From Diadema setosum (taxonomy: Eukaryota; Echinodermata; Echinoidea; Diadematoida; Diadematidae): DNA of 64,000 nucleotides. Each line of letters opens with the position of its first letter. Positions within the stretch are counted from its first letter, which is position 1. Both the position numbers and the translations under genes were made by a program. Below the pieces are notes generated by a model that worked only from the letters and a program-made list of their open reading frames with translations, did no database searches and was not told where the DNA came from. This document shows, piece by piece, positions 23,220-36,306 of the stretch. The stretch covers positions 30,493,976 through 30,557,975 of the forward strand of contig CM067066.1 in assembly GCA_033980235.1 (NCBI GenBank), written 5' to 3'.

Positions 23220-25762
23220 CTAGACTTGGAATTTGTCAACACTGACAAATTAGGTGATCCGATCTATTTGGAAATCAATGATTTACGTCCTGATCCCAAT
23301 AGGCATGACCATAAATGTTTCATCTGTGTTTAGGTGACATTGGCCGTGTGATATTTGGATTCTCATTTAGAAAAGGGAGTAAGACCTGCCATCTTTGGTA
23401 CCGAATTCCGTATACACTAACGAAGATACAGAATGAAGTATATTTGACCTTTGACCCCACTTTGCACACCCAAGACGGGATCTGTGCAAAAATTGGTTAT
23501 TTTGTGAAATGATTCTTCTAACATGGTCTTTGCGTGTGCAAAATATGGGAAAGATAAGACATGTATTCACCAAGATACAGGATGAAACATTTATGACCTT
23601 TGACCCTAATTTACATACCCAAGATGGTGTCTGTTCAAGTAGTTGTTATTTTATGAAATAATGTACATAACATTGACTAAACATGTGCAAAATATGGGGT
23701 TGATAGGGGCTATTTTTCTTGAGTTATTGCAAAGAAAGTTGCAGAGAGAAAGAAATATCTCAATACATCGAAGATAAGTTTGATGTCAACCAAGTTTTTT
23801 GACGTGATCTCGGCGTCGTATGAAAAACCGGAGAAACACTTACGATAGCCCAAAGTCTCAGCTACAATATATTAAAATCTGGGAGAAATTCACAGAAGAG
23901 TAAGTGAGCTAGTGTTCGATAAAGACCGTCATGTCAATTTTCATTCCCAGAAAAATTCCATCCCATAGAGATAACACGTAAACTGGTTAAATTTGAGAAG
24001 GTTACATTATATCTATTTTCACGAGGTGAAGACATCATCCGATTAAAACTTTGATTAACAAAACTTAAAGAGTATTACATTGGCTACAACATACTAAAAT
24101 CTGGAAGAAATTCACCGAAGGGTAATTGAGCTAGTCGTCGATAAAGACAATCATGTCAATTTTTTACATCTAGAAAAATTCCCTCCAATAGAGATAACAC
24201 GTCATAATGAAGATAAAGAAAGAAGTACATATGACCTTTGACCCTACTTTGCACAGACAAGATGGCGTCTGAGCAAAAAGTAGTTATTTTGTGAAATGAT
24301 TCTTGTAACATGGTCTTTACGTATGCAAAATATGGGAAAGATAAGACATGTATTCACTAAGATACAGGATGAAACATTTTTTACCTTTGACTCTAATTTA
24401 CATACCCAAGAAGGTGCCCGATCAAGTAGTTGTTATTTTATGAAATAATGTACGTGACATAAACTAAACATGTGCAAAATATTGGGCTGATAGAGCTTGT
24501 TTTTCTTGAGTTATTCCAAAGAAAGTTGCAGAAAGAAAAGAATATGAAAATACATGGAAGATAAGCTTTAATTTCAACCAAGTTTTTGGGCATGATGCCG
24601 ACTCCGTATGAAAAAACGAAGGGCACATTAGCGATAGCCCAAAGTCTCAGCTACAACATACTAAAATATGGGAGAAATTCACCGAAGCATAAGTGAGTTA
24701 GTGCTCGATAAAGATAGTCATGTCAGTTTTCATTTCCAGAAAAACTGCACTCCCATAGAGATAACACGTAAACTGGTCAAATTTAACAATGTTACTTTTA
24801 ATCCCTTTTTACGAGGTGATGCCATCATCCAATGAAATTGTTGTTATTATATATCTGAAAGACCATTTAATAAGCTACAACATATTGAAATTTGGACGAA
24901 AATCAACTAAAGAATAAGTGAGATATGCTTGAATGAACTTGAAATTTGATGACGTCATTTTGAAAATTTACTCTTTTTATTTTATTAAGAAATTTGTTAT
25001 GTTTTAATCATTTTTGTAGTATCGCCAACCCATGAAATGATATGTACAACTCATCAGCTTTCAAAATATGTAAAGAAAATGGGGGGTCACCGTCCATCCT
25101 GACGAGTAAAATCGGATTTAAAATTGGCGGTTTTTTGTCATAGTTGCACTGTATATCTCCATTGACGCGCGCGCGGAATTTTAACGTTGACGGGCCCGTA
25201 TGATGTCATATTGTGTCGGATTAACTTGAAACTTGGTAGAAGTATTCCGTGAAATTTTAGACATCCGATCATAGTGAGAAAACGGAAAATTTCTTTTGCA
25301 TATGAGCTGTGTGTGCGTATATGAGCGCGCGCGTACGCGTCTGTCCGATTTTTTGAATTTTTCAAAAAATGTTCCAAATGGTCTGAAACGTGTGCAAAAA
25401 AATTTGGAGCTTGATTGGAGCATACAAATATTTCAACGCGCGCGTACGCGCACGTTTTAAGATTATAGATGAAATTTGAAAACATGAGTAGAATTACCTT
25501 AACTTGAACTATTTGTGACGTAAATTTCATTGAAAAATTCCATTCCATTAATGAGATATGAATGAGAATGTGTTTTCATATAATGACGTCATAGTGACGT
25601 CACCGTCGACTGATTACTATGATTTTATAAAATTTGTCTTCTTTGGGTCATGATACATATATGGTATAATTTTGAAATTGATAGGAAGAGTACTTTCTGA
25701 GCTAATCGATACACAACTTTTGAGGAGAAAGATCTTTTTTTGTGACAACGGGAAGTTTAACA
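23220..25762 (+). repeat. U10: duplicate of U1
   Basis: Matches 560-3102 at offset 22660, including the mutated second CRE and the variant 3' end without terminal hairpin. Confidence 0.9.
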
Positions 25763-28700
25763 CTAGACTTGGAATTTGTCAAGACTGACAAATTAGGTGA
25801 TCCGATCTTTTTGGAAATCAAAGATTTAAGTCCTGATCCCAAAAGGCATGACCATACAGTTTTCATCTGAGATTAGGGACATTGGTCGTGTTATGTTTGG
25901 ATTCTCATTTAGAAAAGGGAGTCAGACCTGCCATCTTTGGTACCGAATTCCGTATACACTAACGAAGATACAAAATTAAGTATATTTGACCTTTGACCCC
26001 ACTTTGGACACCGAAGATGGCATCTGAGCAAAAAGTGGTTATTTTGTGAAATGATTCTTGTAACATGGTCTTTGCGTGTGCAAAATATGGGAAAGATAGG
26101 ACATGTATTCACCAAGATACAGGATGATACATTTATGACCTTTGACCCTAGTTTACCTACCCAAGATGGTGTTCCATCAAGTAGTTGTCACCTTATAAAA
26201 TAATGTACGTCACATGAACTAAACATGTGCAAAATATGGGGGTACTAGGGAATGTCTTTCATGTGTTATTGCAAAGAAATTTGCAAAAAGAAAGAAAATT
26301 TGAAAAAACATCGAAGCTAAGCTTTAATTTAAGCGAAGTTTTTTGACGTGATTTGGACGTCGTATGAAAAAAAAAACCGGAGGACACATACCCGATAGCG
26401 CAAAGTCTCAGCTAACACATATTAAAATCTGGGAGAAATTCACTGTAGGATAAGTTAGATAGTGCTCGATAAAGACAGTCATGTTAATTTTCATTTCTAA
26501 ACACTAAACAAAAAGTAAGTTCCCCCTAAAACAAACCTCTGTAATTTAAAAATCAGGAACCTTTGAGGAAATCTGAATACATGATTATGTAGCTGTATTT
26601 CTCGGCTACCTTTCATGTGAAATTCAGTGGATATCACTTGGTCACGCTTGAGTGAGCATGACTTAAAGTCAAAATGGTTACTTTTTGGAGTTCACAAGCC
26701 CAATTTTGCAACTTTGATTTGGTGATATCGGAACAAATTTCAATTTTCCAGGATAAAAAGGCATGCAACATATAATTGATGTGCTTCTTATCGTACCATG
26801 TGACTTGTGCACAAAATTTCACGGTTGAGTGAACACGGGGTGAAAATTACCAAAATGGCCGATTTGACATGTTTCTCGTGGAAATTTCTGTCAATTGAGA
26901 TTGAATTCGTATGTCGAACAGTTTTTACACACAATTGACGTAATTTCACGGTTGAATGAGCACATCAAAAACAAAGAAAAAAATACAATTTAAATTGTGC
27001 AGTAAGAATTGCGATAATTTGCGCTCTAATATCAACTGCATGATGCTTTTTTTATATTGTGTTAATACCCACACGCATATCAGTGACTACCTGACATTTC
27101 AGTCACGCTTCAATAAGCACGTGAGGCTGGAAATCCTTTTTGTACCCTACATAATGAAAAATTGGCTGTTTGGCCATAATCCCCATGGTAAGTTCATGTG
27201 AAGAGGAGGAATTTATGTTTTTGAAAGCTAACAATGGCTTATGCATGCAATGTGGTTTATTTTACGGTTGAATGACCACATTATGAAACAATGATTTATC
27301 TTATTGAAATCATCCAGCAGGTGTTGCTTTGATATTCTGCATTTAAAATCAACTGAAAAACATTTCATTATTGCGTTTTAGGACCGATATAAATGTCTCA
27401 GTGATCCTTGACATTCCTTCAAGATTTTACACGTCAAAGGGTACCTGGGGCCGGAAACCCCCCTTATAATCCATGGCTACCTTTGATTAAATATTGAAGT
27501 ATTCCTGGGAAATTGGTCTGCCTTTAGTTTGATGACATTCCCTTGTTGGGGCAGAGATGAGAAATTATGCAAATTAAATCTCCGGGCCTTTGTCCTCGCG
27601 ACTGAATACTGATTTTGGCATTATGTTCTTAATGTCTTTGTGACGTCATGAAGTCATGCATTAACTCGAGGGAAAATAAATGCAATTGGTCATTGACATG
27701 GTACCAAATTTCACTTTTGTTAAACATCAATATCCTCCCGTGCTGTAAATATGCACTGATAGTCTGGAGACAGATATTGTGGTGAGATAGTGGCCTTTGT
27801 TGTTCATATGGTGTTGATGATTGTGATGGTAATGTTAGTTGCTTAGAATGTTGGTTGACTATTATGCGATCGTTATGGCAATATAACACAGATTGGGTAG
27901 CATCTTCACTCACTTTTTAGGATCTATCCACTAACACCGCTGAATACGTCTTCATAAACAAAACAAATGTAAATCTAATGGGAATTTCAGCCACGAAAAA
28001 TGGTTTTGACCCGCACACTTTGCTCATCTTATGTGCTCACTGAAGCATGTCACCATGTAATTTTTTATTGAAATGCTATTTTTTTTCATTGAAATCTGAG
28101 CAATTTCCCAACATTGCAACTAAAACATAAAAAACAATGAATACTTTTTTATTATATAGGGTAAAACGGGTTTTCCAGCCCCACATGCTCATTGCAGCGT
28201 GACTGAAATGTCAGGTGATTACTGTATGCACAGTAGTATTAAACACAATACAAAAAGCATTACACACTTGATTTCAGTGCGCAAAATTATCGCAATTCTT
28301 ACTGCACAATTTAAATTGTTATTTTTCTTTGTTTTTAATGTGCTCATTCAACCGTGAAATTACGTCAATTGTGTGTAAAAACTGTTCAACATACGAATTC
28401 AATCTCAATTGACAGAAATTACCACGAGAAACGTGTCAAATCGGCCATATTGGTAATTTTCACCCCGTGATCACTCAACCGTGAAATTCTGTGCACAAGT
28501 CACATGGTACGATAAGAAGTACATAAATTATACGTTGCATGCCTTTTTATCCTGGAAAATTGAAATTTGTTCCGATATCACCAAATCAAAGTTGCAAAAT
28601 TGGGCTTGTGAACTCCAAAAAGTGACCATTTTGACTTTAAGTCATGCTCACTCAAGCGTGACCAAGTGATATCCACTGAATTTCACATGAAAGGTAGCCG

Positions 28701-29867
28701 AGAAATACAGCTACATAATCATGTATTCAGATTTCCTCAAAGGTTCCTGATTCATAAATTACAGGGGTTTGTTTTAGGGGGAACTTACTTTTTGTTTAGT
28801 GTTTAGAAAAACTGTACTCCCATAGAGATAACTCGCAAATGGGTCAAATTTGACAAAGTTACCTTTATTCTATTTTTACGAGGTGAAGACTTCATCCAGC
28901 GAAATTTTTGATTGATTAAAACTGATAGAGCATTAAATCAGCTACAGCATACTGAAATCTGGGTGAAAATTGACTAAGGATGAGTGAGATACGCTCGAGT
29001 AAACTTGAAATTTGATGACGTCATTTTGAAATTTTACTCTTTTTGATTTATTAAGAAATTTGATACCTTTTCATCTTTTTTTCAGCATTGCCAACCCATG
29101 AAATGACATGTTCAACTCATCAGTTTTCAAAATATGTCAAGAAAATGGGGGGTCACCGTCTATCCTGGCGAGTAAACTCGGATTTAAAATTGGCGGTTTT
29201 TTGGCATTGTTGCACTGTATATCGCCATTAACGCGCGCGCGGATTTTCAACTTCGACGGGCCCGTATGACGTCATATTGAGTCGGATTGACTTGAAACTT
29301 GGCAGAAATATTCCTTGACATTTCAGACATCCGATCTGTGTAAAAAAAGTGGAAATTTCTATTGCACATAAGCTATACGTGCGTATATGCGCGCGCGCGT
29401 ACGCGTCCGTCCAATTTTTTCAATTTTTCAAAAAATGCTCCAAATGGTCTGAAACGTGTGCAAAAAAAATTTGAGCTCGATTTGAGCATACAAATATTTC
29501 GACGCGCGCGTACGCGCGCGTTTTAAGAGAAAATGTGAATTTTGAGAATATGAGTAGAATGCGCATAACTTGAAATATATGTGACGTAAATTTCATTGAA
29601 AAATTCTATTCCATTAATGAGATATGATTGAGAATGTGTTTTCATATAATGACGTCATAGTGACGTCACGGTCGACTGATCAGTATTATACATTAGATCT
29701 GTCGTCTTTGGGACATGATACATATATGGTATAATTTTGAAATTGATAGGACGAGGACTTTCTGAGCTAACCTCTACACAAATTTTGTCCAGAAATAAAG
29801 AAGAAGAACCAACAAAGAATCCGTACAGATACAGAAGGTGATCCGAGAGGATACTCGGATCACCTAA
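25763..29867 (+). repeat. U11: duplicate of U2, with the transposon insertion
   Basis: Matches 3103-7207 at offset 22660. The transposon occupies the same target site, which shows that duplication came after the insertion. Terminal hairpin at 29836-29865. Confidence 0.9.
26500..28803. mobile_element. Second copy of the TA-flanked non-autonomous transposon
   Basis: Identical to 3840-6143 wherever compared, with TA at 26498-26499 and 28804-28805. It arose with the large duplication, not by an independent transposition. Confidence 0.85.
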
Positions 29868-31957
29868 CTAGAACCGGAATTTGTCAACGCTGACAAATTA
29901 GGTGATCCGATCTCTTCGAAAATCAATGATTTGAGTCCTGATCCAAATATTCATGGCCATACAGGTTTCATCTGTGTTGACGGGACATTGGCCGTGTGAT
30001 GTTTGGATTCTCATTTAGAAAAGGGAGTGAGACCTGCCATCTTTGGTACCGAATTCCGTATACACTAACGGAAATACAGAATGAAGTATATTTGACCTTT
30101 GACCTCACTTTGCACACCCAAGATGGCGTCTAAGCAAAAAGTGATGATTTTATGAAATGATTCTTGTAACATGGTCTTTGCGTGTGCAAAATATGGGAAA
30201 GATAGGACATGTATTCACCAAGATACAGGAAGAAACATTTATGACCTTTGACCCTAATTTACATACCCAAGATGGTGTCCGATCAAGTAGTTGTTATTTT
30301 ATGAAATAATGTACGTGACATGTACTAAACATGTGCAAAATATGGGATTGATAGCCGTTGTTGTTGTTCATCTATTGCACAGAAAGTAGTAGAAAGAAAG
30401 AAAAATAAAGAAAAACTATGTTATTTTATAGAAATTTGAAGGAGAAGCATAAAAAAATCAGAAAAAGATAAAGTAAGGAAAGGGAGATTAAGATTAACTA
30501 AAGAAAAAGAAGGAAAAAAGTGTTTAAAAAAATAAAAAAAAATATTGGCAGGGGTGAGCCTCGAACCAGGGACCTTAGGGTTACGAGTCGGATGCGCTAC
30601 GTAATGACCTATTTCATTCTCCATAGGCCCTGTGTATTAAGCAAAATGACGCTGCATCGAAGCCTCGTGCCATTTTCAACCAAGTTTTTCGACGTGATGC
30701 CGACATCGTATGAAAAAATGGAGGGCACACTTACGATAGCCCAAAATCTCAGCTACAACATACTAAAATCTGGGAGAAATTCACCGAAGCGTAAGTGAGC
30801 TAGTGCTCGAAAAAGATAGTCATGTCAATTTTCACTGCCAGAAAAACTGCTCTCCCATAGGGATAACACGTAAACTGGTCAAATTTGACAATATTACTTT
30901 CAATCCATTTTAACGAGGTGATGCCGTCATTCAATCAAAATGTGGTAATTATATTAATGAAAGATCATTTAATAAGCTACAACATACTGAAATCTGAATG
31001 TAAATTGGCCACGGATAAGTGAGATACGCTCGAGTGAACTTGAAATTTGATGACGTCATTTTGAAAGTTTACTTTTTTTACTTTATTAAGAAATTTGATA
31101 TCTTTTAATCATTTTGCCAGCATCGCCAACCCATGAAATAACATGTCCAACTCATCAGCTTTCAGAATATGTAAAGAAAATGGGGGGTTACCGTCCATCC
31201 TGACGAGTGAAATCGGATTTAAAATTGGCGTTTTTTTGGCATCGTTGCACTGTATATCGCCATTGACGCGCGCGCGGAATTTCAACTTTGACGGGCCCGT
31301 ATGACGTCATATTGAGTCGGATTGACTTGAAACTTGGTAGAAATATTCCTTGACATTTTAGGCATCCGATAAGTGTAAAAAAATGGGAAATTTCAATTGC
31401 ATATGAACTGTGTGTGCGAATATGTGCGCGCGCGTACGCGTCCGTCCAATTTTTCCAATTTTTCAAAAAATGCTCCAAATGATCTGAAACGTGTGCAAAA
31501 AAAATTTGAGCTCGATTTGAGCATACAAATATTTCAACGCGCGCGTACGCGCACGTTTTAAGAGAAAATATGAATTTTGAGAATATGAGTAGAATGCGCA
31601 TAACTTGAAATATATGTGACGTAAATTTCATTGAAAAATTCCATTCCATTAATGAGATATGATTGAGAATGTGTTTTCATGTAATGACGTCATAGTGACG
31701 TCACGGTCGACTGATCACTTTGATTTTAGTTCGATTGCCGTCTTTGGGAGACGATACATATATGGTATAATTTTGATATTGATAGGAGGAGCACTTTCTG
31801 AGCTAATCGATACACAACTTTTGAGGAGAAATAAAGAAGAAGAAAAACAAAGAATCCGTACAGATACAGAAGGTGATCCGAGAGGATACTCGGATCACCT
31901 AACAAAGAATCCGTACAGATACAGAAGGTGATCCGAGAGGATACTCGGATCACCTAA
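29868..31957 (+). repeat. U12: duplicate of U3 (SINE-bearing)
   Basis: Matches 7208-9297 at offset 22660. Carries the full-consensus DR1 at 30093-30105 and the doubled terminal hairpin (31871-31900, 31926-31955). Confidence 0.9.
30547..30628 (-). pseudogene. tRNA-Thr(CGT)-like SINE head, duplicate
   Basis: Same sequence as the copy at 7887-7968, carried along by the large duplication. B-box-like GGTTCGAGGC and anticodon-loop-like CTCGTAA are read on the minus strand, followed by a T-run. Confidence 0.6.
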
Positions 31958-34551
31958 CTAGAGATTGTAATTTGTCATCACTGACAAATTAAGGTGATCC
32001 GATTTTTTTTTTATCATGGATTCGAGTCCTGATCGAGAGACATTGGCCGTGTGATGTTTGGATTCTCATTTAGAAAAGGGAGTCATATCTGCCATCTTTG
32101 GTACCAAATCTGTATACACTATAATGAAAATACAGCAACAAGTACATATGACCTTTCACCCACATTTACACTCCCAAGATGGCATCTGAGGAAAAAGTAG
32201 TTATTTTGTGAAATAATTCTTGTGACATCGTCTATACGTGTGCAAAATATGGGAAAGATAGGACATGTATTCACCAAGATACAGGATGAAACATTTGTGA
32301 CCTTTGACCCTAATTTACATACCCAAGATGGTGTCCGATAAAGTAGTTGTTATTTTATGAAATAATGTACGTGACATGCACTAAACATGTGCAAAATATG
32401 GGGGTGATAGGGGCTTTTTTTCTTGAGTTATTGCAAAGAAAGTTGCAGAAACATAGAAATATCTCAATACATCGAAGATAAGCTTTAATTTCAACCAAGT
32501 TTTTTGACGTGATGCAGACATCATATGAAAAAATGAAGGGCACACTAACGATAGCACAAAGTCTCAGCTACAACATACTAAAATCTGGGAGAAATTCACC
32601 GAAGCATAAGTGAGCTAGTGCTCGATAAAGATAGTCATGTCAAATTAAGATAACAAGATAAGCTTTAATTTCAACCAAGTATTTTAACATTATTCCGACA
32701 TCATATGAAAAAACAAAGGGCACTCAAAGATAGCGCAAAGTCTCAGTTACAACATATTAAAATCTGAGAAAAATTCACCGAAGGGTAAGTGAGCTAGTGC
32801 TCGATAAAGACAATCATGTCAATTTTCACATCTAGAAAAATTCCCTCCCATAGAGATAACACGTCATAACGAAGAAACAGAAAGAAGTACATATGACCTT
32901 TTGACCCCACTTTGCACAGACAAGATGGCATCTGAGCAAAGAGTGATTATTTTGTGAAATGATTCTTGTAACATGATCTTTGCGTGTGCAAAATATGGGA
33001 GAGATAGAACATGTATTCACTTAGATACAGGATGAACCATTTATGACCTTTGACCCTAATTTACATACCCAAGATGGCGTCTTATCAAGTAGTTGTTATT
33101 TTATCAAATAATGTACGTGACATGAACTAAACATGTGCAAAATATGGGGGTGATAACATATGTTTTTCTTGAGTTATTGCAAAGAAAGTTGCAGAAAGAA
33201 AGAAATATTTCAATACATCGAAGATAAGCTTTAATTTCAACCAAGTTTTTTGACGTGATGCAGACATCATATGAAAAAATGAAGGGCACATTTACGATAG
33301 CACAAAGTCTCAGCTACAACATACTAAAATCTGGGAGAAATTCACCGAAGCATAAGTGAGCTAGTGCTCGATAAAGATAGTCATGTCAATTTTCATTTCC
33401 AGAAAAACTGCACTCCCATAGAGATAACACGTAAACTGGTCAAATTTGACAAGATTACTTTCAATCCATTTTTACGAGGTGACGCTGTCATCTAATCAAA
33501 ATACTGTTGAATGTTAATGAAAGAACATTTAATAAGCTACAACATATTGAAATCTGGGTGAAAATTGGCCAAGGATAAGTGAGATACGCTCGAGTAAACT
33601 TGAAATTTGATGACGTCATTTTGAAAATTTACTTTTTTTACTTTATTAAGAAATTAGATATCTTTTAATCATTTTGCCAGCATTGCCACCCCATGAAATG
33701 ACATGTACAACTCATCAGCTTTCAAAATATGTAAAGAAAATGGGGGGTCACCGTCCATCCTGACGAGTAAAATCGGACTAAAAATTGGCGGTTTTTTGGC
33801 ATAGTTGCACTGTATATCGCCATTGACGCGCGCGCGGAATTTCAACTTTGATGGGCCCGTATGACGTCATATTGAGTCGGATCGACTTGAAACTTGGTAG
33901 AAGTATTCCTTGACATTTCAGACATTCGATCCGTGCAATGAAACGGGAAATTTCTATTGAATATGAGCTGTACGTGCGTATATGCGCGCGCGCGTACACG
34001 TCCGTCGATTTTTTTTGAAATGCTGTAAATGACCTGAAACGTGTGCAAAACAATTTTGAGGTTAATTAGAGCATGTTTAAATTTCAACGCGCGCGTACGC
34101 GCTCGTTTACTATGAACGTGACAAAATTTTATGAAATATATCAATAGACCTTGACTTGAACTATATGATATGTTAATTTCATTCGAAAATTCCGTTCCAT
34201 TAATGAGATATTGATGTAAACGTGATTTCAGATAATGACGTCATAATGACGTCACGGTTAACTGATCACATTGATACACTAGATCTGTCGTCCTTATGAC
34301 ATGATACATATATGGTGAAAGTTTGAAAGTGATAGGTAGGGGACTTTTTGAGTTAACCTCTACACAAGATTTGAGGAGAAAGAAATAAAGAAGAAGAAAG
34401 AATCCGTGCAGATACAATAGGTGATCCGAGAGGATACTCGGATCACCTAAAAAAAAAAACCCAGTATATTCTAATGTGTTCTTCACAAACTTCAGCCAGT
34501 TTGCATGAAAGCTATCTTTAACATACAATGAATACATATACAAAATACACA
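31958..34551 (+). repeat. U13: duplicate of U4 with its spacer
   Basis: Matches 9298-11891 at offset 22660. Terminal hairpin at 34419-34448, then the same ~103-base non-repeat spacer before the next CTAGAC. Confidence 0.9.
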
Positions 34552-36306
34552 CTAGACTTGGAATTTGTCAAGACTGACAAATTAGGTGATCCGATTCTCT
34601 TTTAATCAATGATTCGAGTCCTGATCGCAACAGGCATGACCATATAGGTTTCATCTGTGTTTAGAGACATTGGCCGTGTGATATTTGGATTCTCATTTAG
34701 AAAAGAGAGCCAGGTCTGCCATCTTAGGTATCAAATTCGGTATACACTATAACGAAGATACAGAATGAAGTATATTTGACCATTGACCCAACTTTGCACA
34801 GCCTAGATGGCATCTGAGCAAAAAGTGGTTATTTTGTGAAATGATTCTTGTAACATGGTCTTTGAGTGTGCAAAATATGGGAAAGATAGGACATGTATTC
34901 ACCAAGATACAGGTTGAAACGTTTATGACCTTTGACCCTAATTAACATACCCAAGATGGTGTCTGATCAAGTAGTTGTCATTTTGTGAAATAATGTACGT
35001 GACATGAACTAAACATGTGCAAAATATGGTGGTGATAGGGTATGTTTTTCTTGAGTTATTGCAAAGAAAGTTGCAGAAAGGAAGAAATATTTCAATACAT
35101 CGAAGATAAGCTTTAATTTCAACCAAGTTTTTGGACGTGATGCCGACTCCGTATGAAAAAACGAAGGGCACATTCACGATAGCCCAAAGTCTCAGCTACA
35201 ACATACTAAAATATGGGAGAAATTCACCGAAGCATAAGTGAGCTAGTGCTCGATAAAGATAGTCATGTCAGTTTTCATTTCCAGAAAAACTGCACTCCCA
35301 TAGAGATAACACGTAAACTGGTCAAATTTGACAAGGTTACTTTTAATCCCTTTTTACGAGGTGATGCCGTCATCCAATAAAAATGCTGTTTTTATATGAC
35401 TGAAAGACCATTAAATAAACTACAACATATTGAGATTTGGGTGAAAATTTGCAAAGGATAACTGAGATACGCTCGAGTGAACTTGAAATTTGATGACGTC
35501 ATTTTGAAAATTTACTTTTTTAATTGTATTAAGAAATTTGATATCTTTTAATCATTTTTCCAGCATAGATGACCCATGAAATGACATGTACAACTCATCA
35601 GCTTTCAGAATATGTAAAGAAAATGGAGGGTCACCGTCCATCCTGACGAGTAGAATCGGATTTAAAATTGGCAGTTTTTTGGCATACTTCCACTGTATAT
35701 CGCCATTGACGAGCGCGCGGAATTTTAACTTTCACGGGTCCGTATGACGTCATATTGAGTCGGATTGACTTGAAACTTGGTAGAAATATTTCTTGACATT
35801 TGAGACATCTGATCCAAGTGAAAAAAACGGGTAATTTCTATTGCATATGAGCTGTGCATGCGTATATGCGCGCGCGCGTACGCGTCCGTCCGATTTTTTC
35901 AATTTTTCAAAAAATGCTCCAAATGGTCTAAAACGTGTGCAAAATAAATTTGAGCTCGATTGGAGCATACAAATATTTCAACGCGCGCGTACGCGCACGT
36001 TTTAAGGGTATAGATGAAATTTGAAAACATGAAAAAAATTAGCTTGACTTGAACTATTTGTGACGTAAATTTCATTGAAAAATTCCATTCCGTTAATGAG
36101 ATATGAATGAGAATGTGTTTTCATATAATGACGTCATAATGACGTCACCGTCTAATGATCACTATGGTTTTATAAAATTTGTCGTCCTTGGGACATGATA
36201 CATATATGGTATAATTTTGAAATTGATAGGAAGAGCACTTTCTGAGCTAATCGATACACAACTTTTGAGGAGAGAGATCTTTTTTGTGACAACGGGAAGT
36301 TTAACA
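34552..36306 (+). repeat. U14: duplicate of U5 (1755 bp)
   Basis: Matches 11892-13646 at offset 22660. One-module unit without terminal hairpin. Confidence 0.9.
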
